Made by a program: the position numbers and the translations under genes | Part shown: piece by piece, positions 23,501-32,182 of the stretch | How positions within the stretch are numbered: position 1 is the first letter of the stretch | Layout: every line of letters starts with the position of its first letter | The notes under the pieces: model-generated | Seen by the model: only the letters and a program-made list of their open reading frames with translations | The model's database searches: none | Told to the model about the DNA's origin: nothing | Assembly (NCBI GenBank): GCA_963737705.1 | Contig: CAVTTP010000008.1 | Coordinates: 62,001-126,000 of the forward strand | Length of the DNA: 64,000 nucleotides | Direction: 5' to 3' | DNA from: PALSA-607 sp963737705 | GTDB taxonomy: Bacteria; Actinomycetota; Actinomycetes; Acidothermales; Acidothermaceae

Positions 23501-25029
23501 AGCGTGCTGTTGTCCTGGTCCCACGCAGCCTGCCACGCGATGCGCGCGGTGCCGGACGACTGCGAGACGACAGTGGGCTTCAAGGTCGCGGTGCCTGTAG
23601 GGCCAACCTTGTTCGGTGCGGTCGAGCTGACCGCGAACCGCACAAGGCCCTGCTGCTTGGTGCCATTGACGGTCGGGAACTCGCCGCCGTAGGAGATGTA
23701 CTTGGCGTTGCCGGAGACCGACCACGCAGCCTGGTCTTGGCCGGTGTAGGTACCCTCGGTGAACGTCGGGTACCAGTCGAGTTGGGTGCTGATCGGCTGG
23801 CCGCCGTAGTTCGGGTACACCGGGCCGAGGTCGGCCTGGAAGATCGCCGGGTGCTCGATGCCAGTGGCATACGTCGTCTCGGCTTCGCCGAAGTGGTGCA
23901 CTGCAGCTTCCGGCGCCCCCGTTGTCTGGGAGAACGCGCCGATGTCGCTGCACTCGTGTTCGTGGCTGGCGCTGTACAGCACCTGACCCATCGGGAACGT
24001 CGCGTAGGTGTCGCCGTGGCAGCTGTTCATCCAGATGATCGTGCCGGTGTCGGGGTTCACCGCGAACCGGCCCTCGAAGTCACCGCCGTGCGTGTAGAAG
24101 AAGCCGCCGCCATAGACCTGCGTCGCGTCCGCGGTGAGGCTCGTCAGGTTCGAAGCCGAGCCATCGTCGGCGATCGGGTTGGTCACATCCCACGGCATGT
24201 CGGCGCCGGTGGTCGCGTTCACTGCGCCAAGACCTGTCCGCGCGTCGCCGTCGAGGTGGTCAAACTGGCCGGCCACCACAACGCGCGATTGGTCGGGCGC
24301 GATGACCATCGCGGTGACGATCGCGCTCGCAGTTGGGTTGAAAGAGCTCACCGTTGCGCTGGTCGATGGGTTCCACGATTGCAACGCACCGGCGGAGGAG
24401 AAGGCCGCCAAGTGCTGGTGTGCGACGCCGTTTGCCGTGGTGAATGAACCGCCGGCGTACACCGTGGTGTTGTTTGCGGTGACTGCTTTCGTGCTGCCGT
24501 TCAGGTTCCCCGTGAAGGTGGAGATCAGCGCGCCGGTCGCGGTCGAGAACGCGGCAATGTGGTTGTGGGTCGCGTTGTCGACCTTCGTGAAGTCACCGAC
24601 GACGTAAATCGTCGAGCCGTTGGGGGACGCGGCGATCGCAAGGCCCTGGGCGTTGAGGGTGTGGTTGAACGTGGTGATCAGATTGCCGGTCGTGATGTCG
24701 TAGGCGAGCAGGTTGCTTCGGGTCACTGTGCCGGTGCCCCCAAGCGCGACGCCCGCGGGGCGCGCTTGCGAGAAGCTACCGGTCACGTAGACGGTGTTAC
24801 CGACGGTGACCTGCGCCCACGCGACGCCGTTGATCTGCACGGTGGGTAGCGCGTCGGCGGTCACGGTCGCGGGCAGGCCGCCGACCGGGGCGCTGTCCGC
24901 GCTCGCGTTGCGCGAGACGGAAGCGGATGTCGTGGCAAGTGCGCCTAGCGCCAGTACGGCTGCCGCGGTGATCGCGACCCCACGAACCGAGACGCGCGAG
25001 AACAGCCGACCTGAAATGTGCTTCCCCAC
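20584..25029 (-). CDS. large secreted beta-propeller/FN3/LamG/PKD protein
   Basis: A 1481-residue exported protein. Residues 1-45 are a signal peptide (VAITAAAVLALGALATT). About 45-470 is a propeller-like domain of delta-60-type repeats (VYVTGSF, IYVVGDF, VYAGGSF, VVVAGQF). Then come a fibronectin type III domain (about 480-580), a LamG/concanavalin-like domain (about 585-830), five PKD domains (about 835-1258; YSWNFGDG-type cores, each with a cysteine pair) and a C-terminal beta-rich domain (about 1263-1481). There is no LPXTG motif or C-terminal membrane helix, so it is probably released or loosely bound; adhesion or polysaccharide binding is an inference. I prefer the GTG at 25029, preceded by GAGGGGG, over an ATG 15 codons upstream. 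Confidence 0.9.
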   Translation of the reverse strand: MGKHISGRLFSRVSVRGVAITAAAVLALGALATTSASVSRNASADSAPVGGLPATVTADALPTVQINGVAWAQVTVGNTVYVTGSFSQARPAGVALGGTGTVTRSNLLAYDITTGNLITTFNHTLNAQGLAIAASPNGSTIYVVGDFTKVDNATHNHIAAFSTATGALISTFTGNLNGSTKAVTANNTTVYAGGSFTTANGVAHQHLAAFSSAGALQSWNPSTSATVSSFNPTASAIVTAMVIAPDQSRVVVAGQFDHLDGDARTGLGAVNATTGADMPWDVTNPIADDGSASNLTSLTADATQVYGGGFFYTHGGDFEGRFAVNPDTGTIIWMNSCHGDTYATFPMGQVLYSASHEHECSDIGAFSQTTGAPEAAVHHFGEAETTYATGIEHPAIFQADLGPVYPNYGGQPISTQLDWYPTFTEGTYTGQDQAAWSVSGNAKYISYGGEFPTVNGTKQQGLVRFAVSSTAPNKVGPTGTATLKPTVVSQSSGTARIAWQAAWDQDNSTLTYAVTRDTSTTPIYTTTVNSEFWNRPALSFTDKNLTPGSTHSYKVRVTDPFGNTVLSAATSVTIGSATTDPYTASVLASAPLAFWPLSEPAGSTLGYDHAGGADLTMGAHGTFGVAGPHAGSSAVSFQGDPTIPSQFVNGALTNPINSTSTSGTIANASPMATYSIEAWVKTTSATGGMIVGDGLWQTGDSWVENRVLYFDKNGDLRFGAFNNGPTDNGLDSTVVSPTPYNDGSWHYVVGTLGAGGATLYVDGVQVASDPTMVDTSVYYGNWRVGGDALTGWPSAPSNGYLGGSIADVAVYPTALSATTVLSHYNGGAVGASSPIAKFTSTCSAESCTFDGSTSSDTGGTIATYSWNFGDGSAVVTGASPTASHVYTGAGSFAVTLTITDNTHSTDVVSHNIAANFGTGAPVAAFTSHCTGLSCVFDGSTSTDVGGTITTYSWNFGDATPVVTGASATTTHVYATSTFYQPTLTVTDNTSSIATHSSFVFPVPAGPLQAAFTFTCTGLNCSFNAGSSTDTAGTINKYSWNWGDGSPVYSTISPTTTHGYVSAGSGYIVTLTVTDTTNATNSVSQPVAPTGAPPPSTPVAAFTSNCTGLSCAFTDASTDTGGTITGWSWNFGDGTAASTAKSPTHVYATGGTYTVTLTVTDNLADTNAVSHSAAPTGGASSTPVASFTSVCAALSCSFTNTSTDTGGTITGYSWDFGDGGTSTSPSPTHVYASAGTYNVKLTATDNLAATNTANANVSPSNGVVTLYASDTFNRTVASGLGTADLGGAWTRVGGAAANLSVAPGAASFLMPTPSTQDSAYLAGVSNTTTETDTTFTTNNAATGTGGIYVYVEGRRVGTNNEYDARVRVTSTGTVGVELVKYAASATVTAIGSEVILPGVTFAPGTQLNVRLQVSGTGTTTLNVKVWPSTSAQPSAWTLTKTDTTAGLQAAGAVGLTTYLSGSTTNAPTTVKFSSFSAGPLQP

Positions 25030-25345
25030 CGAAGATCCCCCTCGACCAGTTGAGCGGCCCTGCCTCCTTGGCACGGCGCTCTAAGCGGCTAGCGTGCGCC
25101 ATTGGCGCGTTCGTTGTGTGCCGTTTGCAAAACATTGACCAACACACATGGCCCCCAAGCCATCGCCCGAAGGTGCCAAGCAGGCGCTTAGCGTGTCAAC
25201 GGAAGTTGGCGCTGATCACCCGTTCGGCTCGCGGGTCCATCCGAATGGCTGTGGGAGTCAATTACACTCAGTAATCAAGCACGTTGGATGCGTAGCAGCC
25301 CACCACCTCGAGCCAGGGCGCACCTGGCCTGGGAGACTCGCCGGT
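25030..25345. other. divergent intergenic region before hemL (316 bp)
   Basis: No gene is supported here although frames are partly open. At 25261-25275 the inverted repeat ATTAC-ACTCA-GTAAT stands out because the surroundings are GC-rich; it could be an operator for hemL or for the large secreted protein. TTGACA on the minus strand near 25198 could be a -35 element for the secreted protein gene, with no convincing -10. Confidence 0.35.
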
Positions 25346-26659
25346 GTGACCGCCATCGACTCCAACTCTCAAGCCCTGTTCGACCGCGCCCTGGCTGTGA
25401 CGCCGGGCGGGGTGAACTCGCCGGTGCGGGCGTTTCGAGGCGTTGGGGGTACGCCGCGTTTCATGGCCAGCGGTCACGGCCCGTACCTGGTCGACGTCGA
25501 CGGCGGGCAGTACGTCGACCTGGTGTGCTCCTGGGGCCCGCTGGTGCTCGGGCATGCGCACCGAAGTGTGATCGAGGCGATCGCTGCGGCTGCGAGCAAA
25601 GGGACAAGCTTCGGGACGCCGACAGCGGGCGAGGTCGAGCTCGCCGAAGAAATCGTGGCGCGGATACCTCCAGTCGAGCAGGTGCGGCTGGTCAGTTCGG
25701 GCACCGAGGCCACCATGAGTGCACTTCGATTGGCCCGCGGATTTACCGGCCGGCCGAAGGTCGTGAAGTTTGCCGGTTGCTATCACGGCCACGTCGACGC
25801 ACTGCTGGCCGCTGCCGGCTCGGGTGTAGCGACCCTCGCGCTACCTGACTCCGCCGGCGTGACCGGAGCCTCTGCCGCCGACACGATCGTGTTGCCGTAC
25901 AACGATCTCGCGGCCGTCGACGCGGCCTTCAACACTTATGGCGAGCAAGTTGCCTGCGTCATCACCGAGGCCGCGGCGGCGAACATGGGGGTTGTCGCGC
26001 CCGCGGCGGGCTTTAACGCCGGACTTCGCGAGATCGCACACAGGCACGGTGCGTTGCTCATCATCGACGAGGTCATGACCGGCTTTAGGGTCTCGGCGAC
26101 CGGTTGGCATGGCATCGAGGGCGTCGACGCCGACCTGCTCACCTTCGGCAAGGTCATGGGCGGCGGTCTGCCAGCGGCCGCGTTCGGTGGCCGGGCGGAC
26201 ATCATGGCCAGGCTTGCCCCCGCTGGCCCGGTCTATCAAGCCGGCACGTTGTCGGGAAATCCCCTCGCCACCGCTGCCGGTCTTGCAACGCTGCGTGCGT
26301 GCACGCCGCAGGTCTACGCCCATATCGATACGACGGCTGCGACCGTCGGCGCGCTGGCATCCGCGGCACTGGCTGAGGCGGGGGTTGCACATCGCTTGCA
26401 GTACGCAGGCAACCTGTTCTCGTTGTTCTTCACCGACCGCGAGGTTGTGAACTTCGACGACGCGCGGGCCCAAGAGTCGTGGCGGTACGCCGCCTTCTTC
26501 CACGCTTTGCTCGATCGCGGCGTGTACGCCCCGCCGTCCGCCTTCGAAGCTTGGTTTGTATCCGCCGCCCACGATGACGCAGCCATCGAACGGATCGCCG
26601 ACGCGCTGCCGTACGCCGCGCGAGCCGCGGCGAGTTCGCGACCGGAGGTGGGCGCATGA
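25346..26659 (+). CDS. hemL: glutamate-1-semialdehyde 2,1-aminomutase
   Basis: The 437-residue PLP enzyme converts glutamate-1-semialdehyde to 5-aminolevulinate, linking HemA to HemB. Visible are VTPGGVNSPVRAF at the start, the cofactor region SSGTEATMSALRLAR, HGHVDALLA, DEVMTGFRV and the PLP lysine Lys269 in FGKVMGGGLP. The frame is open 66 codons upstream, but the GTG at 25346 starts where the family begins. It is separated from hemACDB by the large secreted-protein gene. Confidence 0.96.
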   Translation: MTAIDSNSQALFDRALAVTPGGVNSPVRAFRGVGGTPRFMASGHGPYLVDVDGGQYVDLVCSWGPLVLGHAHRSVIEAIAAAASKGTSFGTPTAGEVELAEEIVARIPPVEQVRLVSSGTEATMSALRLARGFTGRPKVVKFAGCYHGHVDALLAAAGSGVATLALPDSAGVTGASAADTIVLPYNDLAAVDAAFNTYGEQVACVITEAAAANMGVVAPAAGFNAGLREIAHRHGALLIIDEVMTGFRVSATGWHGIEGVDADLLTFGKVMGGGLPAAAFGGRADIMARLAPAGPVYQAGTLSGNPLATAAGLATLRACTPQVYAHIDTTAATVGALASAALAEAGVAHRLQYAGNLFSLFFTDREVVNFDDARAQESWRYAAFFHALLDRGVYAPPSAFEAWFVSAAHDDAAIERIADALPYAARAAASSRPEVGA

Positions 26660-27291
26660 GCGAACGCACCGTCGTCCATCTTCTGCGTCACGGTGAGGTC
26701 GACAACCCGGACCACGTTCTCTACGGCTGCTTGCCTGGATTTCACCTGACTGAAGCTGGCCAGGCCATGGCGAAAAGAGCTGCGGCCGCGGTCGCAGATC
26801 GCGACATCGTGACGGTGGTCTCGTCGCCGTTGGAGCGCGCGATCGAGACTGCGACACCGGTGGCAGAACAGTTCGGCCTCGAGATCGGCATCGATGCGCG
26901 TCTCATCGAAGCCGCAAATGTCTTCCAGGGCTTGACGTTCGGCGTCGGCGACGGTTCTCTTCGCCGCCCAGCGCATTGGCGTTACCTGACCAATCCCTTT
27001 CGGCCGTCGTGGGGGGAGCCGTACCGCGAGATCGCGACGCGAGTGCTCGCAGCAGTCGCGAGTGCGCGTGACGCTGCGCGCGGTCATGAAGCGATCTGCG
27101 TCAGCCACCAGTTGCCGATCTGGACTGCGCGCCGCGAGGTGGCAGGTCAGCGCCTCTGGCACGACCCGCGGCGTCGGCAGTGCGCCCTCGGCAGCCTCAC
27201 CAGCTTCACGTTCGATGGCAACACGATCGTCAGCGTTGATTACACCGAGCCGTCCGGCCATGCCGGTGCCGGACAGGTCGCGGGGGCCTGA
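26656..27291 (+). CDS. histidine phosphatase family protein
   Basis: A 211-residue phosphoglycerate-mutase-like phosphatase. The catalytic RHG is in LLRHGEVDNPDHVLYG near the start, the second conserved arginine/glutamate region is SSPLERAIETA, and the second histidine is in CVSHQLP. Substrate unknown. ATG overlaps the hemL stop (ATGA), an arrangement that leads straight into cytochrome c maturation genes. Confidence 0.88.
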   Translation: MSERTVVHLLRHGEVDNPDHVLYGCLPGFHLTEAGQAMAKRAAAAVADRDIVTVVSSPLERAIETATPVAEQFGLEIGIDARLIEAANVFQGLTFGVGDGSLRRPAHWRYLTNPFRPSWGEPYREIATRVLAAVASARDAARGHEAICVSHQLPIWTARREVAGQRLWHDPRRRQCALGSLTSFTFDGNTIVSVDYTEPSGHAGAGQVAGA

Positions 27292-27292
27292 C

Positions 27293-27883
27293 GTGCGGAC
27301 GTTTCGCGTCATCGCCGTGCCCATCGCGATTGCCATCGTGTTCGGTCTTAATGGGTGCTCGACTACGGCGTCGGCGACGAACGATCAGCAAACTAACTAC
27401 GTCGCGCTCAATGGCGTCGGCGTCATGACGGTCTATTCGGACGGTCATCGCAAGCTGGCGCCGACTGTCTCGGGCACCGACCTCAATGGTCAGCCGCTGA
27501 CGCTGTCGCAGTACGCGGGCAAGGTGATCGTGCTCAACTTCTGGGCGTCGTGGTGCCCGCCGTGTCGTAGTGAGGCGGCCGCACTCGAGCAGGTCTACAC
27601 CGATACTCGCGCCTCGGGCGTGCAGTTTGTCGGGGTCGATATCAGGGAGAACGGCGTCTCCGATGGCGTTCATTTCGAGACGACTCATCACATCGACTAT
27701 CCGAGTTTTTCCGACCAGGCATCGCGGATCGCACTCGACTTTCGCAGCACCGGTGTCGAAACGCCACCGACGACGATCATCATCGACAGGCAAGGCCGGA
27801 TCGCAGCTCGAGGGCTCGGCGAGATGACCTACACACAGTTGCTGACCGTCGTGAAACAGGTCGCAGCGCAGGCGTCAACATGA
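27293..27883 (+). CDS. resA: ResA-like thiol-disulfide oxidoreductase lipoprotein
   Basis: A 196-residue exported thioredoxin-fold protein. The N-terminal hydrophobic segment ends in the lipobox LNGC (about residues 18-21), so it should be anchored to the outer face of the membrane. The active site is WASWCPPCRSEA and the cis-proline region TPPTTIIID. It reduces the CXXCH heme-binding cysteines of apocytochrome c, with electrons supplied by CcdA. GTG start at 27293 directly follows the phosphatase stop; ccdA overlaps its end. The upstream open frame is a shadow. Confidence 0.93.
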   Translation: MRTFRVIAVPIAIAIVFGLNGCSTTASATNDQQTNYVALNGVGVMTVYSDGHRKLAPTVSGTDLNGQPLTLSQYAGKVIVLNFWASWCPPCRSEAAALEQVYTDTRASGVQFVGVDIRENGVSDGVHFETTHHIDYPSFSDQASRIALDFRSTGVETPPTTIIIDRQGRIAARGLGEMTYTQLLTVVKQVAAQAST

Positions 27884-28653
27884 CCGTCGTCGCATCGGTT
27901 GGTAGCTCCTTTCAACACACGGTGTTGACTGGCCCGCTCCTGCTCGCGCTGCCTTTGGCGCTCATCGCAGGCGTCGTGTCATTCCTCTCACCGTGCGTTG
28001 TGCCGCTGGTGCCCGGCTACCTCTCCTACATCACCGGCCTGACAGGCGCCGACATCGACGACTCGCGAGGTGGCCAACGCGGCCGCGTACTGGCCGGCGC
28101 ATTGTTGTTCGTCCTAGGGTTTTCCGTCGTATTCGTCATCTCCGGAGCGCTCTTCGGATATGCGGGAGCAAACATCCGCGCCCACACCGTGTTAATCGAT
28201 CGCATCCTCGGCGTCGTCATCATCGTGCTCGGGCTCGTGTTCATGGGCCTGTTCCCCGGTCTGCAGCGCGAGGCTCGATTCCACCGGGTGCCAGCAGCCG
28301 GAATCGCAGGTGCTCCGATCTTGGGGTTCATGTTCGGAGTCGGCTGGACGCCATGCATCGGGCCGACGTTGGGTGCGGTTCAGAGTCTGGCGTTTCAAGG
28401 ATCCAGTGCGACGCAAGGCGCGTTGCTCACGTTTGTGTACTGCCTCGGTCTCGGCTTGCCGTTCATCGCCACGGCACTCGCGTTTCGTCGCGCACTGGGC
28501 GTGCTCAGCGTCGTCAAGCGGCACTACGCGTTGGTCACCCGAATCGGCGGCGCGATGCTGATCATCGTCGGCGTGCTCCTGGTCACCGGCGCATGGCACA
28601 CGCTCGTCGGCGACCTGCAATCAACAATCACCGGTTACGTGCCGGCGGTGTGA
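27880..28653 (+). CDS. ccdA: cytochrome c biogenesis protein CcdA
   Basis: A 257-residue membrane protein with six hydrophobic helices. The redox cysteines are in SFLSPCVVPLVPGYLSY (helix 1) and GVGWTPCIGPTLG (helix 4), as in the CcdA/DsbD family. It carries reducing equivalents from cytoplasmic thioredoxin across the membrane to ResA. ATG overlaps resA by ATGA; resB begins one base after its stop. Confidence 0.95.
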   Translation: MTVVASVGSSFQHTVLTGPLLLALPLALIAGVVSFLSPCVVPLVPGYLSYITGLTGADIDDSRGGQRGRVLAGALLFVLGFSVVFVISGALFGYAGANIRAHTVLIDRILGVVIIVLGLVFMGLFPGLQREARFHRVPAAGIAGAPILGFMFGVGWTPCIGPTLGAVQSLAFQGSSATQGALLTFVYCLGLGLPFIATALAFRRALGVLSVVKRHYALVTRIGGAMLIIVGVLLVTGAWHTLVGDLQSTITGYVPAV

Positions 28654-28654
28654 C

Positions 28655-30325
28655 ATGAGCGAAATTCCCACCGACGTCGATGATGTCGCGGTCGCTGCGA
28701 AACTTGACACGGCACCCGTCGACCGCGACGAACCGGTCGAGCAGGACGAGCTCGGCACCCGTCAGCGAGGCGGCCGTTCAACAGCCACGTCGGTACTCGG
28801 CTGGCTGCGATGGGCTTGGTACTCGCTGACGTCTATGCGTACGGCGCTGATCCTGCTGTTCCTGCTCGCGCTCGCAGCGGTCCCGGGAAGTGTGCTTCCA
28901 CAACACGCGAGCAATCCGCTGCGGGTACGTCAGTATTACGTCGCACACCCAAGGCTGGCGCCGATCATCAACGCGATCGGTGGGTTCGACGTCTTCGGCT
29001 CGCCGTGGTTTGCCGCCGTGTACTTGTTGCTGTTCATTTCTCTGGCTGGTTGTGTCATCCCCCGCAGTCGCCGCCACATTCGTGCGATGCGCGCGCGACC
29101 ACCCGGTGCGCCGCGCAACCTGGGCCGCTTGCCGTATTTCACGAGTTGGACGACGGAACTGCCGGCAGACGAGGTCGTTGCCGCCTCGTACGGCTTACTT
29201 CGGTCCAAGCGGTTTCGGACTGACGCCGCATCGACGAGCGTGGCCGCGGAGAAGGGGCACCTGCGGGAGACCGGCAACCTGGTGTTCCACCTGTCGCTGC
29301 TGGTGGTTTTGGTGGGCATCGCGGTGTCGTCGAACTTCGGCTTCACCGGCACTGTGCTGGTGACGGAGCACACCGGGTTCTCTGACACCGCTATTGCCTA
29401 TGACGAGCTGAAGCTCGGCGACCTGGTGAACCGCACGAGCCTGCCACCGTTCTCGTTCACCCTGAACTCGTTCGACGCGACCTACGAGCGAACAGGAGCG
29501 ACCCGCGGAGCGGCGAACAGCTTCGACGCACGCATCACCTGGCAGCCGAACCCAAATGCACCGCTGCGCAACGACGACATCACCGTGAACCACCCGCTGA
29601 GCACGGGCGGCGCGAACGTCTATCTCGTCGGCCACGGATACGCGCCGCACTTTCGGGTGACAGACGGATCAGGCCAGGTCTTTGACCAGGTGACGCCGTT
29701 CCTGCCGCAAGGCAGCACGTTTGAGTCGCAGGGCGTGGTGAAACTCCCCGACGCGGTGCCGCAGCAACTCGGCATCACCGGCTTCTTCCTGCCGTCGGCG
29801 GTCGATGACCCAACCGGTCGGCCTGTCTCCGTCTTTCCTGCGCCCGATAACCCCCTCGTCGTCATCGGGGTGTACTCCGGAAACCTCGGCCTCGACAGCG
29901 GCGTCCCGCAGTCGGTGTACACGCTCGACACGACGAACATGAAGTTGCTCGCAACCACCCAACTCGCGCCGGGCCAGACCCTGACGTTGCCGAATGGGCA
30001 GGGCAGCGTGACCTTCGTCGGCTTCGACCAGTGGGCGACCTTCCAGATCAGCCGCGACCCAGGCAAGGGCGTTGTTCTGGTGTCGGTGGGATTCATGGTC
30101 GCCGGATTGCTGCTGTCGTTGCGGGTGCGGCGCCGCCGGTTCTGGGTGAGGGCGGTGCCTCAAGATCACGAACACCCTGGGCGTACCTTGGTCGAGGTCG
30201 GTGGCTTGACCAGAACTGATGCAAGCGGTGGCTTCGAAGAGGAATTCGCCGACATGGTCGCGGCTCTCCAGCGGGCCTTACCTCCCGCTCCGGAAGAGCC
30301 CGTCGAACAGCTTCGGGAGGACTGA
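28655..30325 (+). CDS. resB: cytochrome c biogenesis protein ResB
   Basis: The 556-residue protein is the System II component ResB/Ccs1. It has a charged cytoplasmic N-terminus of about 55 residues, membrane helices (SMRTALILLFLLALAAVPGS, a second near 110-130, a third near 195-215), a large exported domain and a last helix near 475-490. With CcsB it moves heme across the membrane and attaches it to apocytochrome c. Length and helix order match actinobacterial ResB. It sits four bases before ccsB. Confidence 0.95.
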   Translation: MSEIPTDVDDVAVAAKLDTAPVDRDEPVEQDELGTRQRGGRSTATSVLGWLRWAWYSLTSMRTALILLFLLALAAVPGSVLPQHASNPLRVRQYYVAHPRLAPIINAIGGFDVFGSPWFAAVYLLLFISLAGCVIPRSRRHIRAMRARPPGAPRNLGRLPYFTSWTTELPADEVVAASYGLLRSKRFRTDAASTSVAAEKGHLRETGNLVFHLSLLVVLVGIAVSSNFGFTGTVLVTEHTGFSDTAIAYDELKLGDLVNRTSLPPFSFTLNSFDATYERTGATRGAANSFDARITWQPNPNAPLRNDDITVNHPLSTGGANVYLVGHGYAPHFRVTDGSGQVFDQVTPFLPQGSTFESQGVVKLPDAVPQQLGITGFFLPSAVDDPTGRPVSVFPAPDNPLVVIGVYSGNLGLDSGVPQSVYTLDTTNMKLLATTQLAPGQTLTLPNGQGSVTFVGFDQWATFQISRDPGKGVVLVSVGFMVAGLLLSLRVRRRRFWVRAVPQDHEHPGRTLVEVGGLTRTDASGGFEEEFADMVAALQRALPPAPEEPVEQLRED

Positions 30326-30328
30326 ACC

Positions 30329-31354
30329 GTGGGTGTCGATGTCGGCCTTGCCAGGCTTTCGAACGAACTGATTGCCGGCGGCATCGCGGCTTACTCCCTT
30401 GGCTTCCTGGGCTACGCAATCGACTCCGCCTTCGGCAACCACGCACCGCTGTTGCCGGAGGAGAAAGCAGCACGCCTCGACGTCCGCGTACCTGCCCTTG
30501 TTGGTGGAGCCGTTGGCGGGGCGTCCCGGGCCGACGGCGCTTCGGCACCGACCTTGCCGCCTCCTCCGCCGCCGGCGCGCGCTTCGTTCATCTCCGCGCA
30601 CGCTGGTCAGTTCGCCATCGCCGTCACCGTCGTCGGGTGGCTGTTGCATCTCGGCGCCATCGTCAGCCGCGGCCTATCGGTGCACCGGTTGCCCTGGGGC
30701 AACATGTACGAGTTCACGCTGGCGCTGACATTTACTGCGGTGACCGCGTTTTTGGTGATCATGATGCGGCAGCCGGCGCGTTACCTCGGCGTGTTCGTCA
30801 TGACACCTGTGGTGCTGGCGTTGGGCATCGCGGTGTTGGTGCTGTATGTCGCGCCGGCACCGCTCGTGCCGGCGTTGCACTCCTATTGGCTGGCGATCCA
30901 TGTGACCGCGGCCATCATCGCGTCCGGAGTGTTCACCGTCGCGACGGCTGCAACGACGATGTTCCTGGTCGCCGATCACTACGAAACTGCGACGGCGGCT
31001 GGCCGGCCGGTGCGCTTCTCGGGCCTGGCCAGGATCATGCCGTCGTCGGCCGTTCTCGACCGCACGGCCTACCGTGCCTACGCTTTCGCGTTCCCGGTCT
31101 GGACATTCGCGGTCATCGCCGGCGCGATCTGGGCCGAGTACGCGTGGGGCCACTACTGGCAGTGGGACCCGAAGGAGACCTGGGCATTCATCACCTGGGT
31201 CATCTACGCCGGTTATCTGCATGCGCGAGCGACGGCCGGCTGGCGCGGGCGCAAGGCTGCCTACATCGCGATGCTCGGGTTCACGTCGATTCTGTTCAAC
31301 TTCTTCATCGTGAACATCTTCATCAGCGGCATGCACTCGTACGCTGGCGTGTAG
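30329..31354 (+). CDS. ccsB: c-type cytochrome biogenesis protein CcsB (ResC)
   Basis: A 341-residue multi-helix membrane protein. The heme-handling WWD-type motif is WGHYWQWDPKETWAF (about residues 273-287). Other conserved segments are WGNMYEF and the histidines HSYW and HVTAA flanking it. With ResB it forms the cytochrome c synthase of System II. GTG start; last of the resA-ccdA-resB-ccsB set. A proline-rich stretch at about 70-90 separates the first helix from the rest. Confidence 0.95.
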   Translation: MGVDVGLARLSNELIAGGIAAYSLGFLGYAIDSAFGNHAPLLPEEKAARLDVRVPALVGGAVGGASRADGASAPTLPPPPPPARASFISAHAGQFAIAVTVVGWLLHLGAIVSRGLSVHRLPWGNMYEFTLALTFTAVTAFLVIMMRQPARYLGVFVMTPVVLALGIAVLVLYVAPAPLVPALHSYWLAIHVTAAIIASGVFTVATAATTMFLVADHYETATAAGRPVRFSGLARIMPSSAVLDRTAYRAYAFAFPVWTFAVIAGAIWAEYAWGHYWQWDPKETWAFITWVIYAGYLHARATAGWRGRKAAYIAMLGFTSILFNFFIVNIFISGMHSYAGV

Positions 31355-31422
31355 CTCTCTCCTGGGCAGCGTGAAACCGGCGTGGCCAGCTGCGCGTCTG
31401 ATGCCCAACAGGGAGGTCGCGC

Positions 31423-32136
31423 ATGGATCGCTCGCGCATGGCTATCGCCACGGTCGTCCTCGGCGTCGCGGGTCTCGTGGCTTGTGCCAGTACGCGGATC
31501 GCCACCTCGAACGGATCGCTTGCGTCTCCAACGCCATCGGGGACGGCGAGGGGTGGCACCTATTCGTCGCCGCTTCCAGGTCCTGCTTTCGCTGCCCCAC
31601 CTGGCCAACATTTGAGGCTGACCGTCCTGCAGGGCTGCCCTGCGACGATGCCGTGGGCGGTCACCGATGTCCAGAACCCGAGCGATCCGGCCCTCACGAA
31701 GGCGCTCGCGCCCACCGGTGCGACAAGTGGGCTGATCTGCCGCTACGCAAGCGACAACGTCGTGTACTTCTCGCCGGGCGCAAACACTGACGTCGACACC
31801 CCACTGCCGATGCCGGTGCCTAACCTTCGCGCGTCGGTCGTGCTGACGTCGACGCAGGCCACGTCTCTGTCGGCGGCAGTTGCTGCCACGAGCATCGCTG
31901 CTCCGATCGGCTCGGTCGCCTGCCCCAGCGGCGATGCTGGGCACGTTGCGCTGCTCGTGCTCGGCTACCCGACCAGGACTGACGTCGATGTCTGGTACAG
32001 CGACACCGGATGTCAGGTTGCCGACAACGGCTACGTTTCTGCCTTCCTGCTCGGAGGCGGCGATCTCGGTGATGCGGTCGACGCGCTGGTTGCGAAGCCA
32101 TCGTCAGGACCGGCCACGCCCTCGGCGTCCCCCTGA
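31423..32136 (+). CDS. putative secreted lipoprotein, unknown function
   Basis: A 237-residue protein with a hydrophobic start ending in LVACAS, an acceptable lipobox with Cys21, followed by a Ser/Thr/Pro/Gly-rich linker. The mature part has four further cysteines (GCPATMPW, LICRYAS, VACPSGD, DTGCQVAD) that could form two disulfides. I do not recognise a family. The pattern is typical of actinobacterial exported proteins. ATG start with GGGAGG ahead. It lies alone between the cytochrome and menaquinone genes. Confidence 0.7.
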   Translation: MDRSRMAIATVVLGVAGLVACASTRIATSNGSLASPTPSGTARGGTYSSPLPGPAFAAPPGQHLRLTVLQGCPATMPWAVTDVQNPSDPALTKALAPTGATSGLICRYASDNVVYFSPGANTDVDTPLPMPVPNLRASVVLTSTQATSLSAAVAATSIAAPIGSVACPSGDAGHVALLVLGYPTRTDVDVWYSDTGCQVADNGYVSAFLLGGGDLGDAVDALVAKPSSGPATPSASP

Positions 32137-32170
32137 CTGGCCTGAACGGCGGTGGCCCAGGCCGACCGGC

Positions 32171-32182
32171 GATACTTGATCT
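32171..32182 (+). promoter_or_regulatory. possible -10 element before ubiD
   Basis: GATACT at 32171-32176 (four of six matches to TATAAT) ends six bases before the ATG at 32183, suggesting another leaderless start. No -35 is obvious. Confidence 0.25.

Noticed and set aside
22792..24447. 551-codon open frame on the plus strand inside the large secreted-protein gene
   Set aside because: It is antisense to a protein with clear signal peptide, LamG and PKD domains; its translation is arginine- and valine-rich without domains, as expected for a GC-rich shadow frame.
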